A stretch of 64,000 bases of DNA from Manihot esculenta (GCF_001659605.2 NC_035172.2:26959342-27023341); one strand, 5' to 3'. Positions 9,472 to 21,560 are shown, counted from the stretch's first letter. Translations and numbers: made by a program. Notes: generated by a model from the letters alone, not told the origin.

Positions 9472-10143
9472 TGTTGCTTTTAATTTCTTCCTAGGTATAG
9501 GTTGCTGAATATGGAAATACAAAATAAGGAAATATTGGGTAGTTGGTTGTTGCAACATCTCCCATGTTTTAAGTCAAAAATGGATCTCAAATAGATACCT
9601 GAAAAGTGAATCAGCTCAATAGTGTATTTAGGGTGCAAAATAAATATTTTTTATAAATTTTTATATTTGAAAAGTGATTCAGCTCAAATAGATACAAAAT
9701 AAGCCTTTTTATAAATTTTTGAGTTAGTAATGTCTTATTAGGGCTAGAATTTCTTTATCTATTGAAATTTATCTTTCTCTTAACTCTTATAGTTCTACTA
9801 GGAGTCTCATTCTTATTTTACGATATTTCAACCGCGTAGGATTTGGACATCTTAGTTGACTGGTTCCGACATGATTGAAGAGGTTCACCCTGAGGTCAAA
9901 TGACTATGTTTAAAGAGTTTTTGTCGAAGAAAATTGATTCTCAAATCTCCAAAGTAGAGACTCGATGTCTGAGGCCGAATCTCCCCATGTGGAATTCAGT
10001 GTTCAAGACCAAAATTTTCAAGTGTGATTTAGTCTATAAGACCAATCTCTCATATGTTGATTTGATCTGTGCAGATTGGTCTTTGAAGTCGAATATGAGT
10101 CTTGGTTCGGTTTTGAAGACAAATTTAAAAAAATATTGTATCA
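9472..10143 (-). repeat. Left (3') LTR of element G
   Basis: It aligns by eye with 12770-13397 over most of its length, sharing for example the stretches beginning AAATAGATAC and CTGGTTCCGACATG-like text. It ends in ATTGTATCA followed by the tract TTAGTCCCCCTCC at 10144-10156, purine-rich on the minus strand, which fits a polypurine tract. The left end is approximate. The 88-codon frame at 9900-10166 is LTR sequence and not a gene. Confidence 0.6.
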
Positions 10144-10160
10144 TTAGTCCCCCTCCTTTT
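10144..10160 (-). promoter_or_regulatory. Polypurine tract of element G
   Basis: The minus strand reads AAAAGGAGGGGGACTAA directly next to the LTR end, as expected for the primer of plus-strand DNA synthesis. Confidence 0.6.
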
Positions 10161-11019
10161 GAGTGAATTTTTAGGTTCACTTTGAAAAAAATTTAATATG
10201 GTTTGATTGGATTTCGTATAAAAAAATATTTATTTTGACTCATTAAATATTATTGATGAGGTATCATTTTCCATTTATATTTTTCTTTATATAATATAAA
10301 AGGCAGAGTTTTCAATATTTATTGTCAAATCTCCTTAGTAATTCATTTATTGTCGAATCCTCTTTCTTTTTTATTTATTTATTTATTAAATAAATGCTGA
10401 ATTTTTGTGAATAAGAGCAACGAGAATTCAATATTTATTGCTGAATCCCTTAATAATTCGATATTTACTAAATCTTTTTTTAAAAATGAATGCTTGCCTT
10501 TATTAATAAAGGCAACAGGGTTTGGCTTGCTGAACCTTTTTTTTTCTCTTTTTTTTTTTTTTAACTTTGTAACTTCAAAGCCTTTATTTAAATTTTCAGT
10601 TATTTGTGCCGAGATTTTTTGGCCCACAAAGGCTTAGGGTTTCAGATTGCTTATTCCAAAGTTGTATTTTGGATTTAAAAATTAATTTCTACCATATGAT
10701 CTGAAGAGAATTTTTAGATAATGGAGTAAGAATTTATAATATGAAAGTTCAGGTTTTAGTCTCTAAAACCAGCTTGGGGCGTACCTCTTTTTTAAGCCTT
10801 TCAATTCTCGCTTTAATATTTTCTTGATCGTTAATTTCTTTGAACTTAGTCTCCTTGTCCATGTTTTCACTTGAATTTCTCCATTTGACGAACTTTGGAT
10901 TTTAGCAATAGGTTGCCTTTTGACTTTTCCTCTTGAGATTCTAGTAAGGAATTCACCTTAATTTTCCATAAACGATCTTGTTGCCTTATGAATGGCAACG
11001 AAATGCTTTTAATTATTCT
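10161..11019. other. Internal AT-rich part of G, no coding signal
   Basis: It contains T-rich runs (near 10545-10562) and a simple TTTATTTATTTATT stretch at about 10370-10386. Small frames on both strands at 10379-10637 mirror each other and carry no domain. Confidence 0.5.
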
Positions 11020-11630
11020 CTTGACGATCTTTTCGTCTTATGAGATTCTTGGTGATAAATCACCTAGTGGTTCTCTTTGACGAACTTATCGCCTTGTGGG
11101 ATTCTTTAGCGATGAATCGCCTAGTGATTCTCTTTGACGAATTTGTTGCCTTGTGGGATTCTTGATGATGAATCTCCTTAATGGTTCCCTTTGATGAACT
11201 TATTGCCTTATGAGATTCTTGGATGAATCCTTTCATGGTTCCCTTTATGAACTTGTCTGTTTATGGGGTTCTTGGTGATGAATCGCCTTAATTATTCAAT
11301 TTGATGAACTTGTCACCATGTGGGATTCTTGGAGATAAATTGCCCTAATGGTTCCTTTTTATGAACTTGTTAAGTTGTGGGATTCTTGACGATGAATCAC
11401 CTTAGTGGTTCCCTTTAATGAACTTGTCGCTTTATAGGATTCTTGGCCATGAATTGCCTTAGTGGTTCCCTTTGATGAACTTATCACTTTGTGAAATTTT
11501 GGAGATGAGTCGCCTTTGTGGTTTCCTTTGATGAACTTATCACCTTGTGGGATTCTGATGATGAATAGCCTTTGTGCTTCCCTTAATGAACTTGACGCCT
11601 TACAGTATTCTTAATGACGGATCTCTTTGG
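11020..11630. repeat. Minisatellite of about 57 bp, about ten degenerate copies, inside G
   Basis: Repeated units read approximately GACGAACTTGTCGCC, then TTGTGGGATTCTTGG, then GATGAATCGCCT, then GTGGTTCCCTTT. Copies are imperfect in length and sequence. A fragment of the same unit (GCGAACTTGTCGCCTTGTG) lies in element H near 16335-16355, linking the two interiors. Confidence 0.8.
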
Positions 11631-12017
11631 TGCTTCAATCAATACTTATAGGATTATACTCAAGGCTTTAAATAAGCATAAGCAATTAAGAGTTTATGTA
11701 CATACTACCAATAAAATATCCTTAAGTAGGAAATGTGCCAAATGTTATGCTTTGTTTATCTTGTCCCCTTATCTTTCTCAATTAAGGTTCTTTTAGTTTT
11801 GGGCTAAAATTTCTCCTCCTTCCTTTCAGTTTTTAGAGATTGTCTCTCATTATCTAATATGATATATTTTTTACCATTTTCATTAGTTAAAAATAATCTA
11901 TTGCTGGGTTTTTAATTAAGAATTCTACATCCAGTGTTTCGACATCTCTTCTTTATTATTTCACAAGCAGTCTCAATATTCAGGTTATCAACTTGAATAG
12001 CTTCGGCATTGAATTTG

Positions 12018-12215
12018 TCAATGTAACAGAGACTCGAGTTCATACTGTCTGACTTTCTGCAAATATAAAGACAACTTCTTTTGAGGAATATAGATGACAA
12101 ATCGTTGTTTGAAATTTTGAGCCAACTTCTTGAAATCATGGATTGAATGAGGTGAAAGGTGTTGGTACGACTGTTGAGCCAATTCTGTTAAAATGGAAAG
12201 GACAACACGACACAA
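12018..12215 (-). pseudogene. Gag fragment of element G
   Basis: The 65-codon frame contains LSPHSIHDFKKLAQNF followed by IPQKK and YLQKVRQ, the pattern of Ty3-gypsy Tat/Athila-type gag (a hydrophobic helix, F..LA..F, IPQKK, L..V.Q). The frame at 11912-12139 continues related sequence in another register, so frameshifts are present. It is a non-functional remnant. Confidence 0.55.
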
Positions 12216-12393
12216 GATTTCAGGTCATTGACATCTTGCATTAACATTATTGTTCAAAAATTGGCTAGGTGACTTCTATAATTAGATTTTCTATCATACT
12301 TATCCAAGTTTGGGAGCTTGAATTTAGGTCAGAAGGATTCAACTAATATTTCAGCTGAAAGGGGAAAGAATCGCCAATGCCAATATCATCATC

Positions 12394-12663
12394 TTAGTAT
12401 TCTTTTTGTATCTTTCTGACCAGATCTAAAAGTTTGGCATTCAATTGAGTATGTCCTCCAGTAGTAACAAGGGGATGCTCGAGAGTCAACCCTCTACTTT
12501 CTATTGATTGTTTACTGTGCTTTTTGCTTATGACCTCCTTGTTTCCCTTTAAATTATGGCTTCCTTGAGAATTTTTTGAACCCTCGCGCCTTTTGAGTTC
12601 AACTTGCATCAATTTAAACTTTTTTAAGAGTTGCTCTTTGGTCAAGGAATCATCAAGAGGCAT
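12394..12663 (-). pseudogene. Gag N-terminal fragment of element G
   Basis: The 89-codon charged frame (DDSLTKEQLLKKFKLMQVEL, then Ser/Lys/Gly-rich sequence) lies between the primer end and the gag core, where an N-terminal gag segment would be. It has no catalytic motif. It could be a chance frame, but the position and charged coiled composition favour a gag remnant. Confidence 0.4.
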
Positions 12664-12750
12664 GTCTTATAAGTTTCCTCATTGATTGGTGAACTTCTTA
12701 GTGATAACAACAATTACAATTTTATTTTTCCATGAGATAGCTTGAGGAAA

Positions 12751-12769
12751 TCCCCACAGACGACGCTAT
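12751..12769 (-). promoter_or_regulatory. Degenerate primer binding site of element G
   Basis: Directly left of the right LTR the plus strand reads TCCCCACAGACGACGCTAT, close to the complement of a TGGCGCCGTCTGTGGGGA-type primer site common in plant Ty3-gypsy elements. Two or three positions have decayed. Confidence 0.55.
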
Positions 12770-13397
12770 TGATACTACTCTAGATTTCTCTGTGGGTATA
12801 GATCGTTGGATATGGATCTAAAAAAATAAGAGAACACCAAGTAATTAGTTTTGGGCAACCTCTCCGATGCTTAAATAAATAGTAAATCTCAAATAGATAC
12901 TCTGAAAAGTGATTCAGCTCAATAGTGACCTAGGGTGCCCTTTTATAGATTATGCATGGATGGTGTCTTACCAGGATTAGAATTCCTTTCTCTATTGAAA
13001 TCTATCTTAGTCTTAGCCCTTAGAGTTCTAATAGGAATCTCTTTCTTATCTTAAGACATTTCAACTGTATAGGATTTAGACATTTTAGTTTACTGGTTTT
13101 GACAAGATTGGGGGCGGTTCACCTTAGGTCAAAGGATCATGTTTAAGAGATTTTGATTTAAGGAGACTGATTTTCAAAACTCCTAAATGGGGATTCAATG
13201 TCCAAGGCTGAATTCCCTATGTGGGATTTAGTCTTCAAGACCGAATTTTTCAAGTGTGATTTGGTCTATAAGACCGAATCTCTCATGTGTTCATTTGGTG
13301 TATAAATACTGAATGTCCCAATACAAATTGGTCTTTAAAGTCGAATGTGAGTCTTAGTTTAGTCTTTGAAGACTGAATTTTAAAGAGTATTATATCA
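12770..13397 (-). repeat. Right (5') LTR of element G
   Basis: It begins TGATACTACTCTAG and ends ATTATATCA, matching the TG...CA rule and the left repeat. It includes three or four related segments of the form GGTCTATAAGACCGAAT or GTCTTCAAGACCGAAT, small inverted repeats also present in the left copy. Confidence 0.65.
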
Positions 13398-14757
13398 ATT
13401 ATATCATACTACCATACATCAAATGTAATCATACTTTTAGTAAAAAGAAAATAATTTAAAATTTGTAAACTAAAATTAATACAATATCAAACATGAGCAA
13501 TCTAATCCAATAACTACACTCGGTGAGGAATACTTGAGCTTATAAGAAATATTATATTTTATAAAACATATATGATAAATCAATTTGTAAGGACTCAAAG
13601 GTTTTAAGTTCTCTCTATGTTTTGAATAGAGATAGAAAATATCTTTGATTGTTTATTTTTCTTTCTCTGCAAAACTAGTTCACTTTATCTACCATTCAAC
13701 GTCCACTTCCTGCTCCTTCTAGATAGGGGCAACCTTCTTCCCTTGCTCAGAGAGTGGTTTCTCCTTCTCTATCTCTAGGCAGGGGCTGGAGATAAATAAC
13801 GTTAGTTTTTGTTGAATGGAGAGAGATTTCCTTGATATATCGTTCTATTTCTTTTTCCTTTTTTTTTATTTAGATTGTTCTATGTGTTTTTCTCTTGTAT
13901 GTAGAGATTTATAGAGAAAGATCTCTGAAATCCTACAATTCACTAGTGTCATTCATCCTTTCTCTATCCCTATTCTTCATTATGCATTCCATTTGTCTTA
14001 AAAGCTTGAGAAAGTTGGGAATTGATCCGTGCATATCATCTCAGAATCTCTTTTTGCCACCAATGGCCTCTTCACACAGCTTTCATGAAAAAAAGTTTAA
14101 TAAAATTCTATCCTTAAGGCACTTGAAAATATAACAAAATCATACAGAAACAATCTAAATCTGAAAATTAACCTAGAAGGAATAAACATGCTAACTTTGC
14201 GACTAAATTAACTTGAAAAACTTGTTTTGATGAGAAGCTCTATAATGCAACAGTCTCTTAAGTAAAGGAAATGTGTTAATGATTAGAGGCTTCTAACAGG
14301 TATTTCTATAGCTGGTAAGGTAACAAATATTGCCACAATCCAACCTCATGGACCGGTATAAGTCCCATATGCTTGTAGTAAATCTCAGTGTATATCAAAT
14401 CCAAATTTGATTCAACTCTAATAAAAAGGTATATTTTTAAATACAATTAAATAATGTAAAACAAAGCAATTTAATTACTACAACCATATTTTTTGAGAAT
14501 AACTCAACTCAATGCATATTTTAATATAAATATATAAGTAAAATAAGGCTCATCTTTTTAAATTTTTTCGTTTATAATAACATGTAATGAAAATATGATT
14601 TTGCTTTGTATGATTTTCTCATATAATTTATTTTAGTAATTCATATGTGATGTGCTAGTATGAAGACGGTCTTGAATGATATAAAAATAAAATTAAAGGT
14701 TTGCTCGTTTCTTGAGTTTTAAATCCAATTGAAAAATCACATGTTATCAATAATTAG
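13398..14757. other. AT-rich spacer between G and H, no gene seen
   Basis: The region has low GC and a pyrimidine-rich patch near 13690-13790. The 79-codon frame at 13895-14134 has no recognisable domain and no supporting context. Confidence 0.5.
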
Positions 14758-16217
14758 TGATGTTGTTCACATCATAATTCTTTGAGTATAGATAGGGATG
14801 GCGGGCGGGCGGGTTTTCATGGGTACCCGATCCGTCCAAACCCTATTAGGACGGATTTGGGTTTTTATAAAACGGATTTGGGCGGATTCGGGTTTGAAAA
14901 ATTTTACCCGTCTCGGATTCGGGTAGGGTTCGGGATTAGGTGATCGGATACCCGTTACCCGAACCCGATTAACTATACTAACAAAACTAACCCTAATCCC
15001 TAATTTATTTTTTCATTTTACTCTTTCCTCTCTTCGTCTACATCTCTCTCTCTCCCTCGCTTCCCTTCCCATAGTTCTCAGTCACGCCTCTCCCCCACTT
15101 CACTGACAACTGCCGGCGACGTCTCCTTTCTCTCCCCAGTCGACTATAAATCTTCTCTCTCCCCCGTCAGCAATATCTCCTTCTCTCTCTCCAGCGGCGA
15201 CATCTCCGACTTTCCAGTTGAAGACAACTCTTCCCTCTCCCCGGTCGGCGTCGGCGATATCTCCTTCTCTCTCCCCAGTCGGGTGAAATCTACTCTTTTC
15301 AATTTACGCTTCTCTCCCCGCACTTCACTCTGCTTTGACTAGAACTCTCTTCAGGTTTCAAGATCTTTTATGTGTATGTTCTTAAAGAATTTTATAATTT
15401 ATGAACTATTAATCTGATTATTTGGATATATTAAAAAATCTAATTATTTGCTATTTGATTAATGTAATACTGTTGATTTTTAAAATTTATGGACAATTAA
15501 TCTAATTATTTGATTATAAATCATTATTTGCTGGGTTGCTGAGTTGCTGGTTCTTGTCATTGAACATTTCTGCTCCTACTGGGTTGTGCAACTGTTAGAT
15601 AATTTATTTGGTTTTGTTATTGAATTGAATTAAAAAAATTATTTGCTGAGTTGCTGGTTTGTATCGGGTTCGGGTATTGTGCGGGTATTGTTAAACGGGT
15701 TTGGGACGGGTTCGGATAGTAAAATTAAAATATTAAACGGGTTTGGGACGGGTTCGGGAATTATATATATAATCGGGTTCGGATTTGGGTACTCTCAATT
15801 TCGCGGGTACCCTACCCGTTTACATCCCTAAGTATAGACTTGCAAAATAGGAGAGAATACCGAGTGAGTTGCTTTGGCAGTCTCTCTAATACTTAAGTCA
15901 ATATGTGTGATGAATAAATTATAGAATTTACTGATGGAGAGAATAGTGTACCTGATTATAGAGGTCGTAAGCTCCTTATTTAGTGTGTAAAATAGAGTTT
16001 AGATATGATATGAAATCCTAAATAAGATAGGATACAGAGTTCTAAATAAGATAGAATAAAGAATCCTATCAGATAAGGATAATATTATGATATGCATAAT
16101 GTCCTATTGTGATTAGAATTCTACCACCTTATTTGCAGTTATAGGATATTTGAATAGTTGACATGATTTAGGTTATTGAGATCCAGATTTAATATATTTT
16201 AATATTGAGTTACATCA
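14758..16217 (-). repeat. Left (3') LTR of H, split by hAT-like element 1
   Basis: It starts TGATGTTGTTCACATCA and ends GAGTTACATCA. Removing the hAT-like element and its duplicated 8 bp leaves about 410 bp that matches 22541-22743 over the shared part. The tract GTAGTCCCCCTATAG follows immediately. Confidence 0.65.
14793..15830. mobile_element. Non-autonomous hAT-like element 1 (1,038 bp) with 8-bp target duplication
   Basis: It is flanked by AGTATAGA on both sides (14785-14792 and 15831-15838). The terminal inverted repeat begins TAGGGATG at both ends. Subterminal regions are filled with GGGTTCGGG-type repeats in both orientations (14810-14990 and 15655-15815). The interior (about 15005-15360) is pyrimidine-rich with a repeated GATATCTCCTTCTCTCTCCC motif and looks unlike the ends. 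No transposase is encoded, and the 62-codon frame at 15643-15831 is repeat-derived. Confidence 0.85.
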
Positions 16218-16668
16218 GTAGTCCCCCTATAGTGGTCGAATCTTTAGGTTGGACACTGAATTATTTCATTTGACGAACTTGTTGCCTTACAAGAATTTAG
16301 TAATAAATCACTTTGGTAATTGTCTTGACTTTTCCCTTGGCGAACTTGTCGCCTTGTGTTTTAACCTTGGAGGCCTTTTAGTTTCTTTGCTACTTGTTTG
16401 AGGTAAAGATGTTTTATGGGTGCATTTTAATCCATATGAGAGGGCTAAAGTTATCAATAGGTAACTAAAATATAAGTATTTCAATAGATGAACTTGTATG
16501 ATTAAATAAATGTTAGCTGACTTATGTTCCCATCTGCTTTAATGGCTTGCTATTGATAGATCTGGTACCATGCTGTCATCATGAGAAGCTGTATGGGTAT
16601 TGGTTGTTGATGATGGCGTGCAGATCACTATAAGGGGAGTAATTAGTTGCTTAAAAGGTTGCTCTTAT
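16218..16668. other. Internal part of H left of solo LTR J
   Basis: It includes a purine tract next to the LTR, one partial copy of the 57-bp G-type unit near 16262-16355, and at 16640-16673 a partial unit of the minisatellite that resumes after J. No coding signal. Confidence 0.5.
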
Positions 16669-17812
16669 GTTGCTGATCAAGCATAATTTAGTAATATTTT
16701 TATTATATTTATTGCTGTTTAATTACACATTTTTCTAGCTTAATTTATGTTTTTGTTATGTTTTTGTAGAAAAGGAAGAAATTGGAAAACTGGAGAAAAA
16801 GTGCAGAAAATGACAAGAAAAGTGATTGGGTCAGTAACTTGGCCAAATCACTACCCAGATCAAGCTAAAGCAGAAACCTGAACTATCTCACAGGAGACTG
16901 ATTGGGTCAATGAATTGGCCAAGTCACCCGTAGGAACAGAAACCCGGAGGCAACACGCAGAAATGATTTGGGCATGACGATTTGCCCAAATCACTGCCCA
17001 AATCAAGCGGAGGAAGCAGAGACAGAAAGCTAAAAACTGGGCTAACTCACAAAAAGTGATTGGGGTAAGTGATCTGCCCAAATCACCCGCCTCAATCACG
17101 TTGACAGCAGAAAATACAGCAGAAGCGGGAAAGTGCAGAAATTCAAGATTTAAAATAAAGAAGTCCTAACCCCTCTCAAACACTGCAAGATCAGTCCTAG
17201 GGCATCTCAAAGAGTCACTCTCAAGATAGACCTCCTCAAGAAGAAGATTTATTCACAATTAAAGAAGAGATCAAAGACAAAGACCAATCCAATTTAGGAT
17301 TCCAAAACCTAATAGGATGGGATTCTTCAGCTATAAAAGGAGGCAGCCCAAACCAGCAAAGATATCATCTCTCCATCATCGGCAATTCTACAAAAGGACA
17401 GCAGCAAGCCTGCGGCAGTCCCCATCTCTTTCTTTTCTTCTTTTCTTTTGTGATTTTGTCCACCATGAGTGGCTAAATCCATTCCTTTCTAGTTGAAGTT
17501 GGAAAATTCAGATTTGTGATGAATTGGGAGATTTCAATCTCCATTGTTAAACTTCTATTTATTTTCAATATTTATGCAATTTGATCTTTCTATAATTGTT
17601 GCTTTGCTTTTAAAATCAATTTAGGCTTATTGCTTTTATTTGCTTGAGTAACAATTGTTTGAATAATTTAGGTCCGTAATTGCTTAGATTATTTAAACAC
17701 ACATTTAATCAAGTTGCATAATCTAAACTTGACCACGCGGTTGGCAAGGTTAGAATTAGGTTTCTCTAAGTCTTAATGCAGTTAACAGTTGTTCGATGCT
17801 AAAAGCCCCAAG

Positions 17813-20400
17813 TGTAACGACGCGAAAACCGATACCCCTCTGTAACCGCCCGAACCGCCACCGGCGCTAGGATCCAGATCGGCTTAAGGCCGCCGGGACC
17901 CGTGGCAAGCCTAACATACATCCTATCACCTGGTCAAATCCCATACATGATCAAAACTTTAACATAAAAACTGTAACATATGATGTAAACACCGAACTTG
18001 ACCTGTATGCGACATAACTGAAAACATAAAGAACCCCCTACTAGAGCCCTCATCAATACTCTAGCTGGGTCAACAAAACATACATCAAGCCGGAGTCACA
18101 TCCAAAGAACTAGAACCTAACCTGTGCATGCATCAAACCACAAACATAAGACCTCTACTAGGGTCCTCATCAAACTCTAAAGTGGTAAACAATACATGCC
18201 ACAAGTTTAGTTCCAACACAACTCAACATAAAACCATTACATACATCATATATTAACAGGGACTAACCAAGTCTTAGGGCCAAGCACAGTACTAATCCAT
18301 AAACAAAACTCTACTTTACTTGCATTACATTACATTTCATTATCTTACAATCTATTATCTCAATTTACAATACATGTCCACGCTAAAGCACTAATCTATT
18401 ACATAAGCAAAACCTTTACTCTTGAGACTTCCCGATTGACCTCATACCTGCAACACTGGGGTTAGGGGAGAGGGGTGAGCTAAAAAGCCCAGTGAGTAGA
18501 AACAAAGAAAAACAGTTCATTAATTACATGCTTTCATGAAATGCATCACATCACAAACATTCCACATCACGGATGGACATGACCGCCAAAACTCCCTTCA
18601 ATATCAGTATGCCTGGCCTGACCAGGTCTTATAACCTCAGTATGCCTGGCCCGGCCAGGTCTTACAACATCTGTATGCCCGGCCCGGCCGGGTCTTACAA
18701 CATCTGTATGCCCGGCCCGGCCGGGTCTTACAACATCTGTAGGGCTATTAGGGTCGCCTTGGTCCATCCCCATCATCATAGTCATAAAATTATGCAATGC
18801 GCCATATTCGTGAAACTAGTGCAATCAACCTACTATAATCATCATGATGCATGAACATGCTTTAGGCATTTGATTTCTTAAAATAAAAGATTTAGTTTAG
18901 TTCTACTCACCTCTGGCAGACGCTGGACTGACTCTGCAACAGCTAACACTGATGGCCTCCTCGGTCCCTCGGGTCCGATCCTACACAGGTGGACTCGAAT
19001 GAGGTGCCAAACACACTCAAACAACTCATAAACAACTACCCAAAAACCCCCTAAAACATCACTTAAACATGCATAGAAAACAACCTTGAAAAGGCTGGAC
19101 AGGGCACTTTCGGCGGCACCTTCGGCGGCCGAACCCTCTCTCCAGAGACGAAACTCGGGCACTTTCGGCAGCACCTTCAGCGGCCGAAAGTCCCTCTCCA
19201 GAGATAAAAGTCAGGCACTTTCGGCAGCCGAACCTTCCTTCGGCGGCCGAAAGTCTGCTTTCAAGCCAAAACTCAACTTTCAGGGGCAAGGTTAGGCGGC
19301 CAATCCATGCATCCATAGGCAGGTTCGGCAGCCGAAACCACCTTCGGCGGTCGAACCTGAGTTCATCCAGAACTCAGCCTCTGCATACAAGCCTCCCAAA
19401 CCTTCCAAACACCCCAAAGAAGCACCCAACCTTCTAAAAACATGCATAACCCTTAACCATGCACAAAGGAGTTTAAACAAGCTTAAACTCCAACAAAGAA
19501 CATCAAAAAGCATACATAAATAGCTTATGACCCACATAAGCCAAAACCATCAAAACCGCTCAAAACCTCACTTGCTCTTTCCCAATCATGCATACACTCT
19601 CCCACATGCATAAACTAGCTTAAACCATCAACATAACATCACATAAACATACATAAGCAGTCATTGGGCATAAAACCCACATAAACACTAACATGCATAT
19701 CTACCCATACTCAACCATCAAAACCTCTTAAAACTCACTTAAAACTTCATGAAACGTAAAGGAAAGCATAGATCCACACTTACCTCTTAAAGATCGAGGG
19801 TTTGTACGAGCTCTAACTTGGAGATGGGAGGAAACTACTCCTTGGGTCTCCAAGCTCCCAAAACTTAGATCTAAGCTTGAAAACTCTTCAAAACAACCAT
19901 AGAACTCATAAAAATATGAAGGAGATGAAGAAAAACATGAAAATGACTAAAGGAGGACATGAACACACCTGAGCTCAAGAATGGGGGAGAAAACTCACCC
20001 ATTTTCGGTCTGAGGGCTCTTTATAGGTGGCCTGCTGAACCACCTTCGGCAGCTTAACGTGCCCCCTAAACTCATGCATGTTCGGCGGCCGAACTTGAGG
20101 TTCGGCGGCCGAACCTGGTTTCTGCCCTCAAGACTTTTGGAAGCCTAAAGCACTCCCGAAATAGCCCTATGTTCGGCGGCCGAACTTGAGATTCGGCGGC
20201 CGAACCTGGCAAATGCCTCCTTGGCCTATTCTTTTCAAAACTCAATTCTTTTTCATTTAAAACCATGAAATCAGTAAAAACCTTTTAGAAAACACATTTT
20301 ACCCCTCTAGAAGCCTCTGGCATCTTCAGAATTCCAGATTCCAACGGAGATTCCGCCGGAAGGTAGGGATTCCGATGCCAGAATCTAGCCGGGTATTACA
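17813..20400 (-). repeat. Solo LTR K (Tekay-type family, 2,588 bp)
   Basis: It starts TGTAACGACG and ends GGGTATTACA, with CCAAG on both sides (17808-17812 and 20401-20405). It matches the LTRs of A, B and D in the core around GGCGCTAGGATCCAGATC. It contains a hairpin minisatellite (about 18600-18745), palindrome-rich blocks (about 19100-19350 and 20080-20210) and a TATA box at 20020-20025 (minus strand). Small frames inside it are translations of these palindromes and do not indicate genes. Confidence 0.9.
18600..18745. repeat. Minisatellite of GC-rich hairpin units inside LTR K
   Basis: Four to five units of about 37 bp read GTATGCCCGGCCCGGCC then GGGTCTTACAACATCT, with variants such as GCCTGGCCTGACCAGG. 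Each unit is self-complementary around CCGGCC or CCTGG/CCAGG. It occupies the same LTR position as the repeats at 30008-30125, 40855-41035, 48290-48480 and 62470-62630. Confidence 0.85.
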
Positions 20401-20837
20401 CCAAGGACGTTCATTGGCAACTTGTTAACTAGTGTTTGATTAGCGAACGTTTCCTAATCAAACTAGAACTAAGGAGGAATTTGGATTGTGAGAAGCGTCT
20501 TCCACATCCTAAACTAATTTATTGAAATAAATAGGAGTGTTAAAGAATCAATGATCAATTCTAAACAATCTGAAATAGATCCATACTTTAACTAGAAGCT
20601 CTTCTCTTATTGATTTACTCATCTTTAAATTATTTGCTTTCTATTGTTAATTAGCTTTAGTACATCTTCAAAACAAAATCCCCTTTTTATTTTTGCTATT
20701 TACTTGCCTTAGTCATTATTAGGAAGATATTTGGTGTCAAATCCCTGTGGTTCGACCCTATTGCCACTATCTGCAAATTTATTTGTTGATTGATAATAGG
20801 TTTATTTTTTACGGCTTCGACAACCGCTATCAGTTGC

Positions 20838-21560
20838 CTAAGTGGACAATTGATGCTTGAAAGGGCGCTCTTATGTCATCTAGGGACGCTCTTATGTGGT
20901 CTAATTGGACAATTAATTGCCTGAAAGGGCGCTCATACGTCGCCTAGGGACGCTCTTATATCATCTAATTGGGCAATTGATTGCCTGAAAGGGCTCTCAT
21001 ATGTCACTTAGAAGCGCTCTTATGTTGCCTAAGTGGACAATTGATGCTTGAAAGGGCATTCTTATGTCACCTAGGGGCGCTCTTATGTCATATAATTGGG
21101 CATTTAATTGTCTGAAAGGGCGCTCATACGTCGACTAGAGGCGCTCTTATATCGTGTAATTGGGGAATTGATTGCCTGAAAGGGCTCTCATACATCACCT
21201 AGGGGGCGCTTTTACGTCGTCTAATTGGGTAATTGATTGTTTGAAAGGACGCTCTATATCACCTAATTGGGTAATTGATTGTCTAAAGGGCGCTCTTACA
21301 TCGCTTAGGGGTGCTCTTATGTCGCCTAGGGCTGCTCTTACGTTGCCTAATTGGGCAATTGATTGCCTGAAAGGGCGCTCTTACATTGACTAGGGGCGCT
21401 CTTGGGGTGCTCTCACGTCGCCTAATTGGGCAATTGATTGCCTGAAAGGGCGCTCTTACGTCGTCTAAGGGCGCTCTTACGTCGTCTAAGGGCGCTCTTA
21501 CATCGCCTAAGTGAGCAATTGATTACCTGAAAGAGTGCTCTTACATAGTCTAGGAGAGCA
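20838..21560. repeat. Minisatellite of about 64 bp, roughly eleven copies, inside H
   Basis: Units combine ATTGGGCAATTGATTGCC, TGAAAGGGCGCTCTTACG and TCGCCTAGGGGCGCTC. The 20-22-bp subunit GGGCGCTCTTACGTCGCCTA is itself often doubled or tripled, so this is a higher-order repeat. Solo LTR J inserted at its left edge. Confidence 0.85.

Larger units (their letters stand above)
9472..13397 (-). mobile_element. Degenerate LTR retrotransposon G (Tat/Athila-like remnant)
   Basis: Two diverged direct repeats (about 9472-10143 and 12770-13397) flank about 2.6 kb. A purine-tract-like segment follows the left repeat and a degraded primer-site-like segment precedes the right one, so the element runs on the minus strand. 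Gag-like fragments sit beside the primer end, and the rest of the interior is minisatellite and AT-rich sequence. No pol domain was found. Flanking 5-mers (ATTAA and ATTAT) are not identical, so a target duplication is not claimed. Confidence 0.65.
16674..20832 (+). repeat. Solo LTR J (C-type family), split by solo LTR K
   Basis: It starts TGATCAAGC and ends ACAACCGCTATCA, with GTTGC on both sides (16669-16673 and 20833-20837). Net length without K is about 1.57 kb. Its end (GCTTCGACAACCGC) and internal text match LTRs C and I, so it belongs to the same family but in plus orientation. No internal region remains, consistent with LTR-LTR recombination. The small frame at 16860-17099 is not a gene. 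Confidence 0.85.

Noticed and set aside
9472..13397. Target duplication around element G
   Set aside because: Flanking 5-mers ATTAA and ATTAT differ and the left LTR end is uncertain, so no duplication is claimed.
13895..14134. 79-codon plus-strand ORF
   Set aside because: No domain, AT-rich spacer, no promoter or neighbouring support.
18600..18745. Possible CRISPR-like array (also 30008-30125, 40855-41035, 62470-62630)
   Set aside because: Units are contiguous with no unique spacers, lie inside plant LTRs, and no cas gene exists. They are minisatellites.
18878..19537. ORFs on both strands inside LTR K with GRR/AAEG repeats
   Set aside because: They are translations of the TTCGGCGGCCGAA palindromes, which read open in several frames; similar frames appear in every LTR of the family.
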